The notes: generated by a model not told the origin, from the sequence alone. DNA of 64,000 nucleotides from Christiangramia forsetii KT0803 (GCF_000060345.1 NC_008571.1:868001-932000), one strand, 5' to 3'. Counted from the first letter of the stretch, positions 9,461 to 18,518 are shown. Translations and numbers: made by a program.

Positions 9461-10021
9461 TTAATTATCGATTTCGTTGGTCGATTCCTCTTTTATATTG
9501 TGCAAAGTAACTTTTGCGGTAATTGGTACATTACTACCAATTTTATCTTTATCGCCGTAATATCCAAAAGCTTTATGAGAGGGGAAGAGAAAAGTTACAG
9601 TTTCGCCTTCCTTCATCAATTTTAAGCCCTGTCTTAATCCGGTAAATAGTTTCTCCTTATCCATGGTATATTCACGGGTAGGTTTTTCGCCTTCGGCATA
9701 AATAGAAGTTCCCTCTATACTTGAAATTGAATAGTCAAAAACTACTATATCTCCAAATTGAGGCGTTTTTGTGTTTAAACTATCTGTTGATTTATTATTG
9801 TAGAAATACCAGAATCCATCTGCAGAGGTTAGGTACTCCGTATCAGGATCTTTTCCCATTTGCTGCTTGATGTAATCTTCATCCCTGGCGATCATTTCTT
9901 TGTTTCTTTCTACAGACTCATCAATGTAGGAGCCGCTATTTTGAGAAACAGGACGTCGTGCTTCGGGAGATTTACAACCGATGGCTAAAAAGATCAGCAT
10001 TATAACACTTAGAATTCTCAT
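9461..10021 (-). CDS. gldI: Gliding motility lipoprotein GldI, FKBP-type
   Basis: A protein of 186 residues with lipobox AIGC (Cys16) and a C-terminal FKBP domain (about 85-178: QFGDIVVFDYSIS, GLRQGLKLMKEGETVTFLFP, GYYGDKDKIGSNVPI). Size, lipid anchor and the helical spacer before the FKBP domain match GldI, a folding factor needed for gliding motility in Flavobacterium johnsoniae. Its start overlaps the end of nrnA by 4 bp, so the two are translationally coupled. GldI occurs in gliding and non-gliding relatives, so its presence does not prove motility. Confidence 0.85.
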   Translation of the reverse strand: MRILSVIMLIFLAIGCKSPEARRPVSQNSGSYIDESVERNKEMIARDEDYIKQQMGKDPDTEYLTSADGFWYFYNNKSTDSLNTKTPQFGDIVVFDYSISSIEGTSIYAEGEKPTREYTMDKEKLFTGLRQGLKLMKEGETVTFLFPSHKAFGYYGDKDKIGSNVPITAKVTLHNIKEESTNEIDN

Positions 10022-11034
10022 TTTTTTAGCTGTTCTGAGTATTGAGGCAAGATATCATTAAACTTTACAATGGTGTCATTCAGCGAGATGTCACTTTTTC
10101 CTCCGGCAGCATTAATATGACCGCCGCCCTCAAAATGAGCACGGGCAAATTTATTTACGTCAAAATCTCCTTTAGACCTAAATGACATTTTTATAAGATC
10201 TTCGTTCTCTTTCTCGATGAATATTACAGCGAATATTATTCCGTCAAGGGAAAGACCGTAGTTTACAAAGCCTTCAGTATCTCCTTTCTTAAAACTATGT
10301 TTGTTCAGTTCTTCTTGTGAAAGGCTTATATAGGCAGTTCTTAATTCTTTATTCACTTTTAAATTCTGAAGGGCTGTACCTAATAATTGCAGTTTATTTT
10401 CAGAATTGGTGTCATAAATATTATTATGAATTTGATCATTTTCAGCTCCTTTATCAATTAGATCTGCAATAACCTTATGAGTATCACTGGAAGTGGAGCT
10501 AAAACGAAAAGATCCGGTATCTGTCATGATCCCCGTATAAAGACAGGTAGCAATTTCCGGAGTAATTTTCTTGCTGGCTCTTAATTTATCTATGAATTTA
10601 TATACCATCTCACAGGTAGAACTCATTTTAGAGTCACTATACGTATAATCGGCATAGTCTGAAGGCTCTTGATGATGATCTATCATAACAAAAACAGCAT
10701 CTGATGCCAAAAGAGATTCCTGCATAGACCCACATCTGGAAAGGTTGTTAAAATCTAAAGTGAACACTATCTGAGCTTCAGCAATAAGTGCATCGGCTTT
10801 TTCTTTATCAGATTCGTAAATGATCACTTTTTCATTTCCCGGCAACCATTTTAAAAAATGAGGATAATCATTTGGCGCAATTACCGTCGCGTTATGACCT
10901 TTGTCTCGCAAGAAATGCATGAGTCCAAGTGTAGAACCCATCGCATCACCATCAGGACCTTTATGGGGGACAATAACTATATTCTCAGCTTTGGCCAGTT
11001 CGGCCGTTATTTCAAGTATTCTTGTATCTATCAT
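10018..11034 (-). CDS. nrnA: Oligoribonuclease / pAp phosphatase (DHH-DHHA1)
   Basis: A cytoplasmic phosphoesterase of 338 residues. The N-terminal DHH domain shows IVPHKGPDGDAMGS and FTLDFNN with MIDHHQEP, the Asp/His metal site; the C-terminal DHHA1 domain carries the glycine-rich HFEGGGHINAAGG. This is the NrnA-like layout: degradation of nano-RNAs and dephosphorylation of 3'-phosphoadenosine 5'-phosphate. First gene of the nrnA-gldI-PPIase group on the minus strand. Confidence 0.9.
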   Translation of the reverse strand: MIDTRILEITAELAKAENIVIVPHKGPDGDAMGSTLGLMHFLRDKGHNATVIAPNDYPHFLKWLPGNEKVIIYESDKEKADALIAEAQIVFTLDFNNLSRCGSMQESLLASDAVFVMIDHHQEPSDYADYTYSDSKMSSTCEMVYKFIDKLRASKKITPEIATCLYTGIMTDTGSFRFSSTSSDTHKVIADLIDKGAENDQIHNNIYDTNSENKLQLLGTALQNLKVNKELRTAYISLSQEELNKHSFKKGDTEGFVNYGLSLDGIIFAVIFIEKENEDLIKMSFRSKGDFDVNKFARAHFEGGGHINAAGGKSDISLNDTIVKFNDILPQYSEQLKK

Positions 11035-11085
11035 ATTCAGGGCTAAATATACAATTTAATAATACTTAAGAAATATCAGAAGCTT

Positions 11086-11093
11086 TAAATTTG
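11086..11093 (+). promoter_or_regulatory. -7 box (TAAATTTG) for the PhoD-like gene
   Basis: A perfect TAnnTTTG match. Initiation would fall near 11100, which excludes the in-frame TTG at 11091 and supports the ATG at 11112. The -33 element is not obvious. Confidence 0.5.
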
Positions 11094-11111
11094 TGTTGCA
11101 AAAACCAACTA

Positions 11112-12128
11112 ATGAAAATATTATTCAAAATATTACCTGTACTTTTTCTAATCTTATCCTGCGGAAGTTCATCTTCGGCAAATAAAGAAACTGAATCAGA
11201 TTTCGTCATTGCTTTTGGAAGTTGTAATCGGGAGGATGAGTCACAATTGTTATGGAAACCTATTCTGAAAAATCATCCCGACGTTTTTTTATGGGGCGGA
11301 GATAATATTTATTCTGATACCGATAATGCTGAAATTATGAAAGCTGCATATCAGAAACAAAAAAATAATCGGAACTATCAGAAATTACTTAATCAAGTGC
11401 CGGTACTTGGAATATGGGATGATCATGATTACGGACTGAATGATGGTGGTGAAGAATGGCATTTTAAAAATAGAAGTCAGCAGTTATTCTTAGACTTTAT
11501 GGAGGTTTCTGAAGAAAGTCCGCGCAGGAGTAGGGAAGGCATTTATCATTCTGAAATTTTTAAAACTGAAAAAGGGAATGTGAAAGTAATTTTATTGGAT
11601 ACGAGGTACTTCAGAGATGAATTGATCAAAAGCGAAGATCCTAATAAAAGATATGAACCTTCAACAGGAACAGTGCTTGGAGAAGAACAGTGGAGCTGGC
11701 TGGAAGCGGAACTTGGAAATAGTGAGGTAGATTTTAACGTAATTCTTTCCAGTATTCAGATACTATCAGCAGAACACGGATTTGAAACCTGGGGAAATTT
11801 TCCTATGGAAGTTGAAAAATTGAAGGATCTTATTGTTGCTTCTAAAGTTAAAAATGTAATTCTGTTAAGTGGTGATCGGCATATTTCAGAATTTTCAGCA
11901 ACCGAAGTTAGTGGTCTAAATTATCCTTTAATTGATTTTACTTCCAGCGGACTTACGCATACCTACGAAGAATTCAGCGGAGAACCCAATCAATATAGAG
12001 TAGGAGAGGTGGTGAAAAATAAAAGTTTTGGGATGTTAAGATTCAATTTTGATAAGAATGAAGTACGTCTTGAAATGAGAGGATTGAATAATAAGTTACA
12101 GCAGGATTATTTGCTTGAATTTCAGTAG
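11112..12128 (+). CDS. PhoD-like metallophosphoesterase, lipoprotein
   Basis: A protein of 338 residues starting MKILFKILPVLFLILSC, with lipobox Cys17, so anchored and facing the periplasm or surface. The PhoD blocks are visible: AFGSCNRED, FLWGGDNIYSD, LGIWDDHDYGLNDGG, VILLDTRYFRD, VILLSGDRHISEFSA. These contain the metal-binding Asp, His and Cys residues of the family. PhoD proteins are alkaline phosphatases or phosphodiesterases; specificity cannot be read here. It stands alone between nrnA (divergent) and ndk. Confidence 0.85.
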   Translation: MKILFKILPVLFLILSCGSSSSANKETESDFVIAFGSCNREDESQLLWKPILKNHPDVFLWGGDNIYSDTDNAEIMKAAYQKQKNNRNYQKLLNQVPVLGIWDDHDYGLNDGGEEWHFKNRSQQLFLDFMEVSEESPRRSREGIYHSEIFKTEKGNVKVILLDTRYFRDELIKSEDPNKRYEPSTGTVLGEEQWSWLEAELGNSEVDFNVILSSIQILSAEHGFETWGNFPMEVEKLKDLIVASKVKNVILLSGDRHISEFSATEVSGLNYPLIDFTSSGLTHTYEEFSGEPNQYRVGEVVKNKSFGMLRFNFDKNEVRLEMRGLNNKLQQDYLLEFQ

Positions 12129-12151
12129 TTGAACATAAAAGCTGAAAGCAC

Positions 12152-12181
12152 TTGTATATGGTAAGGAATTATTTATTTTTG
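12152..12181 (+). promoter_or_regulatory. Promoter of ndk (TTG-N19-TATTTTTG)
   Basis: TTG at 12152-12154 and TATTTTTG at 12174-12181 are 19 bp apart, the Bacteroidota primary sigma pattern. The ATG lies 22 bp after the -7 box. Confidence 0.75.
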
Positions 12182-12203
12182 CAGCAAATTTAAAAACCAT
12201 ACA

Positions 12204-12623
12204 ATGGCAGATAATAGAACATTCACCATGATTAAGCCAGATGCAGTTGAGAACGGGCATATTGGTGGAATATTGGACCAGATCACAGCTTCAGGATTTA
12301 GAATCGTAGCTTTGAAACTTACTCAAATGACTCAGAGAGATGCTGAGACTTTTTATGCAGTGCATAATGAGCGTCCATTCTTCGGGGAATTAGTTGAGTT
12401 TATGACTCGTGGTCCTATCGTTGCGGCTATTCTTGAAAAAGACAATGCCGTAGAAGATTTCAGAACCCTTATTGGCGCTACAAACCCAGAGGATGCTGCT
12501 GAAGGAACTATCAGAAAAAAATATGCAAAGAGCATTGGAGAAAATGCCGTTCACGGAAGTGATAGCGATGAAAATGCACAAATTGAAGGTGCTTTTCATT
12601 TTGCAGGTAGAGAAATGTTTTAA
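12204..12623 (+). CDS. ndk: Nucleoside-diphosphate kinase
   Basis: A protein of 139 residues that moves the gamma phosphate from ATP to NDPs through a phosphohistidine. The start [18 protein letters not shown] and the active-site block NAVHGSD with His117 are exact family signatures, and the length is standard. Monocistronic with its own consensus promoter and terminator. Confidence 0.97.
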
Positions 12624-12649
12624 GTATAAAACATATTATTATAAAAATG

Positions 12650-12680
12650 CCGGACTCGCTTGTCGAAGTCCGGTTTTTTT
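12650..12680 (+). terminator. Terminator of ndk
   Basis: A 7-bp stem CCGGACT/AGTCCGG (12650-12656, 12667-12673) is followed by seven T. Confidence 0.85.
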
Positions 12681-12698
12681 ATGCCTTTTGTTGAAATT

Positions 12699-12755
12699 TG
12701 TCAAACTGAGCGCAGTCGAAGTTTTAACCTGCCTTCGACTGCGCTCAGGCTGACA
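12699..12755. repeat. Dispersed inverted repeat, copy A (GAGCGCAGTCGA family)
   Basis: Two 23-bp arms (12699-12721 and 12733-12755) are complementary at 21 positions around an 11-nt loop. The core GAGCGCAGTCGAAG recurs in three other intergenic regions of this window. Ends read TGTCA and TGACA. Confidence 0.85.
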
Positions 12756-12850
12756 GTCATTGCAAGCGAAGCGAAAGGGAATGAGGCAATCTTAATTACG
12801 ATAATTGGAATAATTAGACTGCTTCAGTCATTTCATTCCTTCGCAGTGAC
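12756..12850. repeat. Imperfect long inverted repeat directly after copy A
   Basis: The left side GTCATTGCAAGCGAAGCG with AGGCAATCTT is loosely mirrored by AGACTGCTTC with TTCGCAGTGAC. This is the GTCATTGCGAG...GCAATCT style of intergenic element common in Bacteroidota, here degenerate. It fills the space between ndk and the recF operon. Confidence 0.6.
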
Positions 12851-12884
12851 AGTTAATTTTAAAAGCTCACTACCTCACTATTCA

Positions 12885-13187
12885 CTACCTCAAAACAAGT
12901 TTAGAAATAAGATCCCTACCCATTGCTTCGTTGAGGTTTCTAATGATTTTTTCCTTGCCATAACTTAATTCTTCTCGCAGAACTGAAGAACTTAATTGTA
13001 CAAAAAGAGTGTCATTCTTGAGTTTTAATCCGGTAGTATATTTTTCTATTGCCGGACCCATCTGGTTATTCCAAACATCCCGAACTTTAACCTCATTAAG
13101 GCCTTTTTTATCCAGTTTGTTCTCATCAACGAAACTTTTGAGCAAATCGCCCAATTTCATCTCCTCATTCTTTCGTTTCTTCTTCAT
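12885..13187 (-). CDS. DUF721 (DciA-like) protein
   Basis: A protein of 100 residues with the DUF721 pattern: a basic start, LGDLLKSFVDENKLDKKGLNEVKVRDVWNNQMG split over two helices, then a beta segment LFVQLSSSVLREELSYGKEKIIRNLN. Some DUF721 proteins (DciA) help load the replicative helicase, but that role is not shown for this short form. The ATG at 13187 overlaps the upstream gene by 23 bp; an ATG at 13160 would remove the overlap and nine residues. Last gene of the recF operon. Confidence 0.75.
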   Translation of the reverse strand: MKKKRKNEEMKLGDLLKSFVDENKLDKKGLNEVKVRDVWNNQMGPAIEKYTTGLKLKNDTLFVQLSSSVLREELSYGKEKIIRNLNEAMGRDLISKLVLR

Positions 13188-13605
13188 TTTTGCTTAGTAA
13201 AGGTTCGTATCTCTGGTAGTAGTATTTTTTATCGTCTCTGTTTAAGACCACTAAATTTTCTTCAGTGGCTTCCAAAACTTCTTCTTTCCATTCATCAAAC
13301 GGAGTGGAATAATATAGTATAAGCTTATTTTCTTCAATTTTGGCGGTAATTTTTTCTGAATCGTTAGAAGCTTTAATAAAACCACCATCAATTTTTGGTT
13401 TAAGTTTCTTCCTGAAACCTACGGTGTCTTTCACTTTTATATAATCTATATACTGACTCAGTCCATATTCTACGACAGAATCATTTTCTATTTCTACTTT
13501 CTCAATTTGCCAGTAACCGTTGAGGTTTTTCAATTGTTCATGCGGATCTTTATCTGAACAAGAAACGATTGTGAAAATTGAAAATAATAAGATCAGTTTT
13601 TTCAA
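13165..13605 (-). CDS. Lipocalin-like lipoprotein
   Basis: A protein of 146 residues with lipobox VSC (Cys16). The mature part begins [16 protein letters not shown], the usual opening of lipocalin-like domains of Bacteroidota lipoproteins, and continues as beta strands with a charged C-terminal tail. No ligand can be inferred. It overlaps recF by 4 bp and the DUF721 gene by 23 bp, so all three are one transcript. Confidence 0.65.
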
Positions 13606-14681
13606 AGCTTGAATATTTTATAAGATTGATTACTGCTTTTAACCACTTTTTCGGTTCTCTCGGCATGAGTATCGCTTAAGAATATTTGTCCCAATTCATC
13701 AGTAGCTACTAATGCTACGATATGGGCAACCCGGTTTTCATCCAGTTTATCAAAAATATCATCCAAAAGCAAAATAGGATTCACTTTGCTTATCTTTTTT
13801 ATAAAGTCGAACTGAGCTAATTTTAAAGCAATCAAAAATGATTTTTGTTGTCCCTGAGAACCGAATTTTTTAATCGGATGACCTTCAATCTCAAAACTAA
13901 GATCATCTTTATGCGTTCCGACGGAAGTGTATTGTAAAGCCATGTCCTTCTGAAGGTTCTCTTCCAGCAGATTTGCAAGCGAATTATCAAAAAGCTGACT
14001 CTTATAATTTATATCAACTATTTCCTTATTATTGGTGATATCAGCATATCTCTTATTAAAAATTGGAATAAATTCTTTTAGAAATTCTTTGCGCTTTTCA
14101 AAAAGATCCTGGCCTAGACTACTCATTTGAAGATTATAGACTTCCAGTGTATCTCTTTCAAAAGTATTGTTGGCAGCGAAATATTTTAAAAGCGAATTTC
14201 GCTGTGATACCAATTTAGTGTATTGTAGAAGTTTATTCAAATAAGACTGATCACTTTGCGAGATCACTCCGTCCATAAATTTTCTTCGGGTTTCAGATCC
14301 TTCAATTATCAAATCCCTGTCTGCCGGTGAAATGATTACAGTAGGAATAAAACCAATATGATCACTTACTTTCTCGTAAGCCTTATTATTTCTTTTTATA
14401 ATCTTTTTCTGACCTTTTTTGGCGCTGGCAAGGATCTTTTCGGCTTTATCATTTTTTTTGAATTCGCCCTCAACCACAAAAAAATCTGAATCATGATTGA
14501 TATTCTGAGAGGTAATTGGGTTAAAATAACTTTTTCCGAAGGAGAGTAGATAAATACTATCCAAAACATTCGTTTTTCCCACCCCGTTATTTCCAACAAG
14601 GCAGTTGATCTTTTCATCGAAATCAAATTCAGCCGTCTTAAGATTCTTGTAATTTAGCAGGCTAAGATTTTTTAAGTGCAT
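13602..14681 (-). CDS. recF: DNA replication and repair protein RecF
   Basis: An SMC-like ATPase of 359 residues that loads RecA at single-strand gaps with RecO and RecR. The Walker A motif GNNGVGKT lies at residues 30-37, the ABC signature region is around [16 protein letters not shown], and Walker B with the D-loop is [15 protein letters not shown]. The N terminus [14 protein letters not shown] is typical. First gene of a three-gene overlapping operon and divergent from the TPR membrane protein gene. dnaN and dnaA, its usual neighbours in other phyla, are absent here. Confidence 0.95.
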
Positions 14682-14800
14682 AAAGCGCTGTTTTTCAGCT
14701 GGAAATATAATAATTGATTAAAGTAGAACTGAGTTGCAAAAGGACTCCAAATTATTCAAAAAATACAAATATTTTATCTTTTAATTTTCACAAAAAATTA

Positions 14801-14808
14801 TATTTTTG
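14801..14808 (+). promoter_or_regulatory. -7 box (TATTTTTG) for the TPR membrane protein gene
   Basis: A perfect TAnnTTTG box 20 bp before the ATG. No clear TTG lies about 19 bp upstream. Confidence 0.5.
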
Positions 14809-14828
14809 CGACGCATTAAAAATTTTTT

Positions 14829-15602
14829 ATGGCAACGTATAAGAAAAGAGGATACAAGCCTTCCAATAAGGAGGAAAGAGAACAAACTACAGAACAGGAG
14901 TCTACAACGGCAGAAGTTTTTAATACTTTAGACGAAGGAGCAAGTAAGACTGAAACCTGGGTTGCCGATAATCAAAAGTATATTTATATTATTGTAGGGG
15001 TCGCTATTGTTGCCGTTTTGGGATATTTAGGATACAACCGTTTTATTCATGAGCCAAACCAGAATGAAGCTGCGAATGAAATGTCTCAGGCTCAGAATTA
15101 TATGGCTTCCGCTTTACAGGCAAATGGAGCGCAGAGTGATTCTTTATATAACCTGGCCCTGAATGGTGGTGAAGGTAAATACGGATTTTTAGATATTATT
15201 GACAACTATGGCGGAACTGATGCTGCAAACCTTGCGCATTACAATGCTGGATTTGCATACCTTAGAACCGGGAAATATCAGGAAGCTATCGAGCAGTTAG
15301 AAGGTTTTGAAAGTGACGATGAGATATTTGCTGCTTTGGCAACCGGAGGAATTGGTGATGCTTTTATGCAATTAGAGCAGGCTGAAGAAGCTTTAGGCTA
15401 TTATGAAGAAGCTGCAGAAATGAGAGCTAATTCATTTACAACGCCAAGATTTTTACTAAAGGCGGCTATTACGGCGATAAAGTTAGGTAAGGCAGATGCT
15501 GCGGAAGAGTACCTTCTTCAAATTGAAGATGATTATTCTGATGCTCCTGAGGCAGAAAAAGTGCCGATTTATCTTGGTCAGGCTCGCGCAATGAAAAATT
15601 AA
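14829..15602 (+). CDS. TPR-containing membrane-anchored protein (YfgM-like)
   Basis: A protein of 257 residues. A polar, charged N-terminal 50 residues faces the cytoplasm, a single transmembrane helix spans about 51-69, and the periplasmic part holds several TPR-like helical pairs (for example LAHYNAGFAYLRTGKYQEA and GIGDAFMQLEQAEEALGYYE). This is the layout of YfgM, an inner-membrane TPR protein linked to periplasmic chaperones and the Sec translocon in enterics. The role in this phylum is inferred from that likeness only. It precedes ribH, separated by a dispersed repeat. Confidence 0.8.
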   Translation: MATYKKRGYKPSNKEEREQTTEQESTTAEVFNTLDEGASKTETWVADNQKYIYIIVGVAIVAVLGYLGYNRFIHEPNQNEAANEMSQAQNYMASALQANGAQSDSLYNLALNGGEGKYGFLDIIDNYGGTDAANLAHYNAGFAYLRTGKYQEAIEQLEGFESDDEIFAALATGGIGDAFMQLEQAEEALGYYEEAAEMRANSFTTPRFLLKAAITAIKLGKADAAEEYLLQIEDDYSDAPEAEKVPIYLGQARAMKN

Positions 15603-15650
15603 AAGATGACTGTTCGTTAAACTATTTGGATTCTTGAAATGGAATCTGAA

Positions 15651-15705
15651 TGTCACATCGAGCGCAGTCGAGATGTTTTATCCTTCGATTTCGCTCAGGA
15701 TCACA
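15651..15705. repeat. Dispersed inverted repeat, copy B (GAGCGCAGTCGA family)
   Basis: The left arm TGTCACATCGAGCGCAGTCG and right arm CTTCGATTTCGCTCAGGATC share the core of copy A as an imperfect hairpin. It occupies the gap between the TPR gene and ribH. Confidence 0.75.
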
Positions 15706-15746
15706 AAAGAATAGAAATGTGAAAAACGGACACATTAAACTAAACT

Positions 15747-16253
15747 ATGGCTACAGAAGGTAATAACCTTTCACAATACGATAAAAACACAATCCCAAAC
15801 GCGAAAGATTTTCGGTTTGGGATTGTTGTTTCTGAGTGGAATGAAGAAATCACGGAAGGTCTTTTCCAGGGCGCCTTTGATGCGTGGATAGAAAATGGGG
15901 TTCAGAAGGAAAATATTGTTCGCTGGAATGTTCCCGGAAGTTTTGAACTTATCTATGGCTGTAAAAAAATGCAGCAAAGTTTTGAAATGCTGGATGCGAT
16001 TGTTGCTGTAGGTAATGTTATACAGGGAGAGACCAAACATTTTGATTTTGTTTGTGATGGCGTAACCCAGGGCATAAAGGATCTTAATGTTCAAACAGAT
16101 ATTCCTGTGATATTTTGTGTTCTAACAGATAATAATATTGAACAATCCCGGGCACGTAGTGGAGGTAAACACGGTAATAAAGGAACTGAAGCTGCAATTG
16201 CTGCCATTAAAATGGCACAGTTACGAAAGGATGCTAAATTTTATAAAGGCTAA
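15747..16253 (+). CDS. ribH: 6,7-dimethyl-8-ribityllumazine synthase
   Basis: A protein of 168 residues that catalyses the penultimate step of riboflavin synthesis, joining 5-amino-6-ribitylamino-uracil with 3,4-dihydroxy-2-butanone 4-phosphate. The family blocks are present: FGIVVSEWNEEITEGL, VPGSFELIYGCKKM, AVGNVIQGETKHFDFV with the catalytic His, and the C-terminal GGKHGNKGTEAAIAAIKMA. No other rib gene is nearby. Followed by a small membrane protein and mutL on the same strand. Confidence 0.95.
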   Translation: MATEGNNLSQYDKNTIPNAKDFRFGIVVSEWNEEITEGLFQGAFDAWIENGVQKENIVRWNVPGSFELIYGCKKMQQSFEMLDAIVAVGNVIQGETKHFDFVCDGVTQGIKDLNVQTDIPVIFCVLTDNNIEQSRARSGGKHGNKGTEAAIAAIKMAQLRKDAKFYKG

Positions 16254-16370
16254 TCTGGCCGCTCTTAGAGCTTCAAAACGGCATTGTTATTGCTTTCTTT
16301 ATTAATACTCTAAGACTTCGGATTTTTGAAGCATTTTGAGTAAATTTGAATCAGCAAATAATCTACAGTT

Positions 16371-16664
16371 TTGAAAATCAATTTAGGTAAAATCAGGAAA
16401 AATACCAGGTATAACTATACTCCACGCTATTATAAAGGTAAGGATGCTGGTAATATCTATGATTTTGATTCAAAATTCAATAAATATAGAGAAACTACCA
16501 ATGCTATAGATTTTGGTTCCCAGTGGGCTGAGGCACGAGATTCCAGTCGTCACCGGGGAAACCGAAGTATTAACAGACGAGTGGTTTATATTATTGTTAT
16601 TTTACTTTTCATATGTTTGTGGATATTAGATTTTGATTTATCCATTTTCTCGAATCCCCGTTAA
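16371..16664 (+). CDS. Small membrane protein of unknown function next to mutL
   Basis: A protein of 97 residues, starting at TTG 16371. The first 70 residues are basic and rich in Tyr, Asn and Arg (KNTRYNYTPRYYKG), followed by one transmembrane helix near 72-90 (VVYIIVILLFICLWIL). Homologues at this place in flavobacteria are sometimes labelled riboflavin synthase beta subunit, apparently borrowed from ribH next door; nothing in the sequence supports an enzyme. It abuts mutL without a gap and is probably co-translated with it. Confidence 0.7.
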   Translation: MKINLGKIRKNTRYNYTPRYYKGKDAGNIYDFDSKFNKYRETTNAIDFGSQWAEARDSSRHRGNRSINRRVVYIIVILLFICLWILDFDLSIFSNPR

Positions 16665-18518
16665 ATGAGTGACATAATTCAACTGTTGCCCGATCACGTT
16701 GCCAACCAGATCGCTGCGGGTGAAGTGGTGCAACGGCCGGCCTCAGTAATAAAAGAACTTCTCGAAAATTCAATAGACGCAAAAGCCAGTCGCATTCAGG
16801 TGGTGATCAAAGATGCGGGCAAGACGCTTATACAGATCGTTGATGATGGAATAGGAATGAGTCTTACCGATGCCAGAATGAGCTTTGAAAGGCACGCGAC
16901 TTCCAAGATAAAATTAGCCGATGATCTTTTTTCCCTTAAAACAAAAGGCTTTCGTGGCGAAGCACTAGCTTCTATTGCCGCTATTGCTCACGTAGAATTA
17001 AGAACAAAAACCGAAAACGATGAGGTAGGTACCTGTCTTAAAGTTGAGGGTAGTGAAGTAGTATCGCAGGATGCTTTTGTGACACCTAAAGGAACTAGTA
17101 TAAGTGTAAAGAATCTTTTTTATAATATTCCCGCTCGTCGTAATTTCCTGAAATCAGATAACGTGGAAACACGTCATATCATTGATGAATTTCAACGTGT
17201 GGCTTTAGCACATCCCAATATTAGTTTTTCTTTATTGCATAACGGAAATGAACTGTTTCAGCTTCCAATAACCAATTTTAGACAGCGTATTACCAATATT
17301 CTGGGAGGAAAAACCAATGAGAAACTGGTGCCTGTTGAAGAAGATACCGAAATTGCAAAGATTTCAGGATTTGTTGGCAAACCGGAATTCGCGAAAAAAA
17401 GTCGCGGAGAGCAGTTTTTTTTTGTGAATGACAGGTTTATCAAAAGTCCTTATCTAAACCATGCCGTTACAGCTTCTTTTGAAGGTTTGCTGAAAGATAA
17501 GAGCTATCCCAGTTACTTTCTTTATCTGGAAGTAGATCCCAAGTCTATAGATATTAATATCCATCCAACTAAAACCGAAATAAAATTTGATGATGAGCAT
17601 GCTTTATATGCGATTCTTAAGAGTTCTATAAAACATAGTCTTGGTCAATTTAATGTTGCTCCTATATTGGATTTTGAACGAGATTCTGAACTCGATACTC
17701 CTTATGACTATAAAAATAAGGAAGCCGATGCACCTCAGGTGGAAGTAGATCGTAATTTCAATCCTTTTCAGAATGAAGGGAGCTCTAAAACACAATTTTC
17801 GGGGGGGACTAATTTTAGAAAAGATAAACCTGCCGAATGGGAGAGTATTTATTCAGGAATGCAGTCTGAAACTGATACCGATATAGACATCCGTCATATT
17901 GAATTTGAGAGTGAAGAGGTGACAGGTAACTTGTTCGGGGCCAGGGAAGAACAAACAGAAAAATCTACCTTTCAGGTTCAAAAAAAATACATTGTTTCTA
18001 CCCTAAAAAGTGGAATTTTGGTCATAGATCAGCATAGAGCGCATACAAGAGTGCTTTATGAGGAGTTATTGAAAAATATAACAGTCTCATCTGCTGTAAG
18101 TCAGCAGCTTTTATTTCCATTATTACTTCAATTTAATTCGCATGAAGTTGAAATGTTGAAAGAGATTAAAGATTCGCTGGAACAAACAGGATTTGTATTT
18201 TCATCTATCAAAAAAGAAGAGGTTGAAATTAGCGGAATACCCACATTGATTTCAGAAAGTGAAGTGGAGATTTTACTGGAACAGCTCATTGCCGATTTTG
18301 AAAAGGATGTCCCAGATAACGGATTTTCACAAACAGATCTGTTGGCAAAATCTCTAGCGAATTCTATGGCGGTGCGTTCAGGTACTTTATTGAATTCAGC
18401 CGAACAACAACATATTGTAAACCGATTATTTGCCTGTAAAGAACCGGCGCTTAGTCCATTTAATAAAACTGTGTTCACTACTTTATCTGTAGACGAACTG
18501 GATAAAAAATTTGCCTGA
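16665..18518 (+). CDS. mutL: DNA mismatch repair protein MutL
   Basis: A protein of 617 residues. The N-terminal GHKL ATPase is intact: NQIAAGEVVQRPASVIKELL, ENSIDA, DDGIGM, GFRGEALASI. The C-terminal domain carries IDQHRAHTRVLYEE at 454-467. Nicking MutL proteins have DQHA-x2-E-x4-E here; in this protein Ala is Arg458 and the first Glu is Thr461, and the C terminus lacks a CPHGR zinc motif, ending in FTTLSVDELDKKFA. So the endonuclease may be lost or altered. It heads mutL, rhomboid, rhomboid, nuclease with overlaps of 1 and 4 bp and a zero gap. Confidence 0.93.
   Translation: MSDIIQLLPDHVANQIAAGEVVQRPASVIKELLENSIDAKASRIQVVIKDAGKTLIQIVDDGIGMSLTDARMSFERHATSKIKLADDLFSLKTKGFRGEALASIAAIAHVELRTKTENDEVGTCLKVEGSEVVSQDAFVTPKGTSISVKNLFYNIPARRNFLKSDNVETRHIIDEFQRVALAHPNISFSLLHNGNELFQLPITNFRQRITNILGGKTNEKLVPVEEDTEIAKISGFVGKPEFAKKSRGEQFFFVNDRFIKSPYLNHAVTASFEGLLKDKSYPSYFLYLEVDPKSIDINIHPTKTEIKFDDEHALYAILKSSIKHSLGQFNVAPILDFERDSELDTPYDYKNKEADAPQVEVDRNFNPFQNEGSSKTQFSGGTNFRKDKPAEWESIYSGMQSETDTDIDIRHIEFESEEVTGNLFGAREEQTEKSTFQVQKKYIVSTLKSGILVIDQHRAHTRVLYEELLKNITVSSAVSQQLLFPLLLQFNSHEVEMLKEIKDSLEQTGFVFSSIKKEEVEISGIPTLISESEVEILLEQLIADFEKDVPDNGFSQTDLLAKSLANSMAVRSGTLLNSAEQQHIVNRLFACKEPALSPFNKTVFTTLSVDELDKKFA

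Noticed and set aside
12660-12968. An open frame across the ndk terminator and the inverted repeats
   Set aside because: Its sequence is that of the terminator hairpin and repeats and it runs into the DUF721 gene on the other strand.
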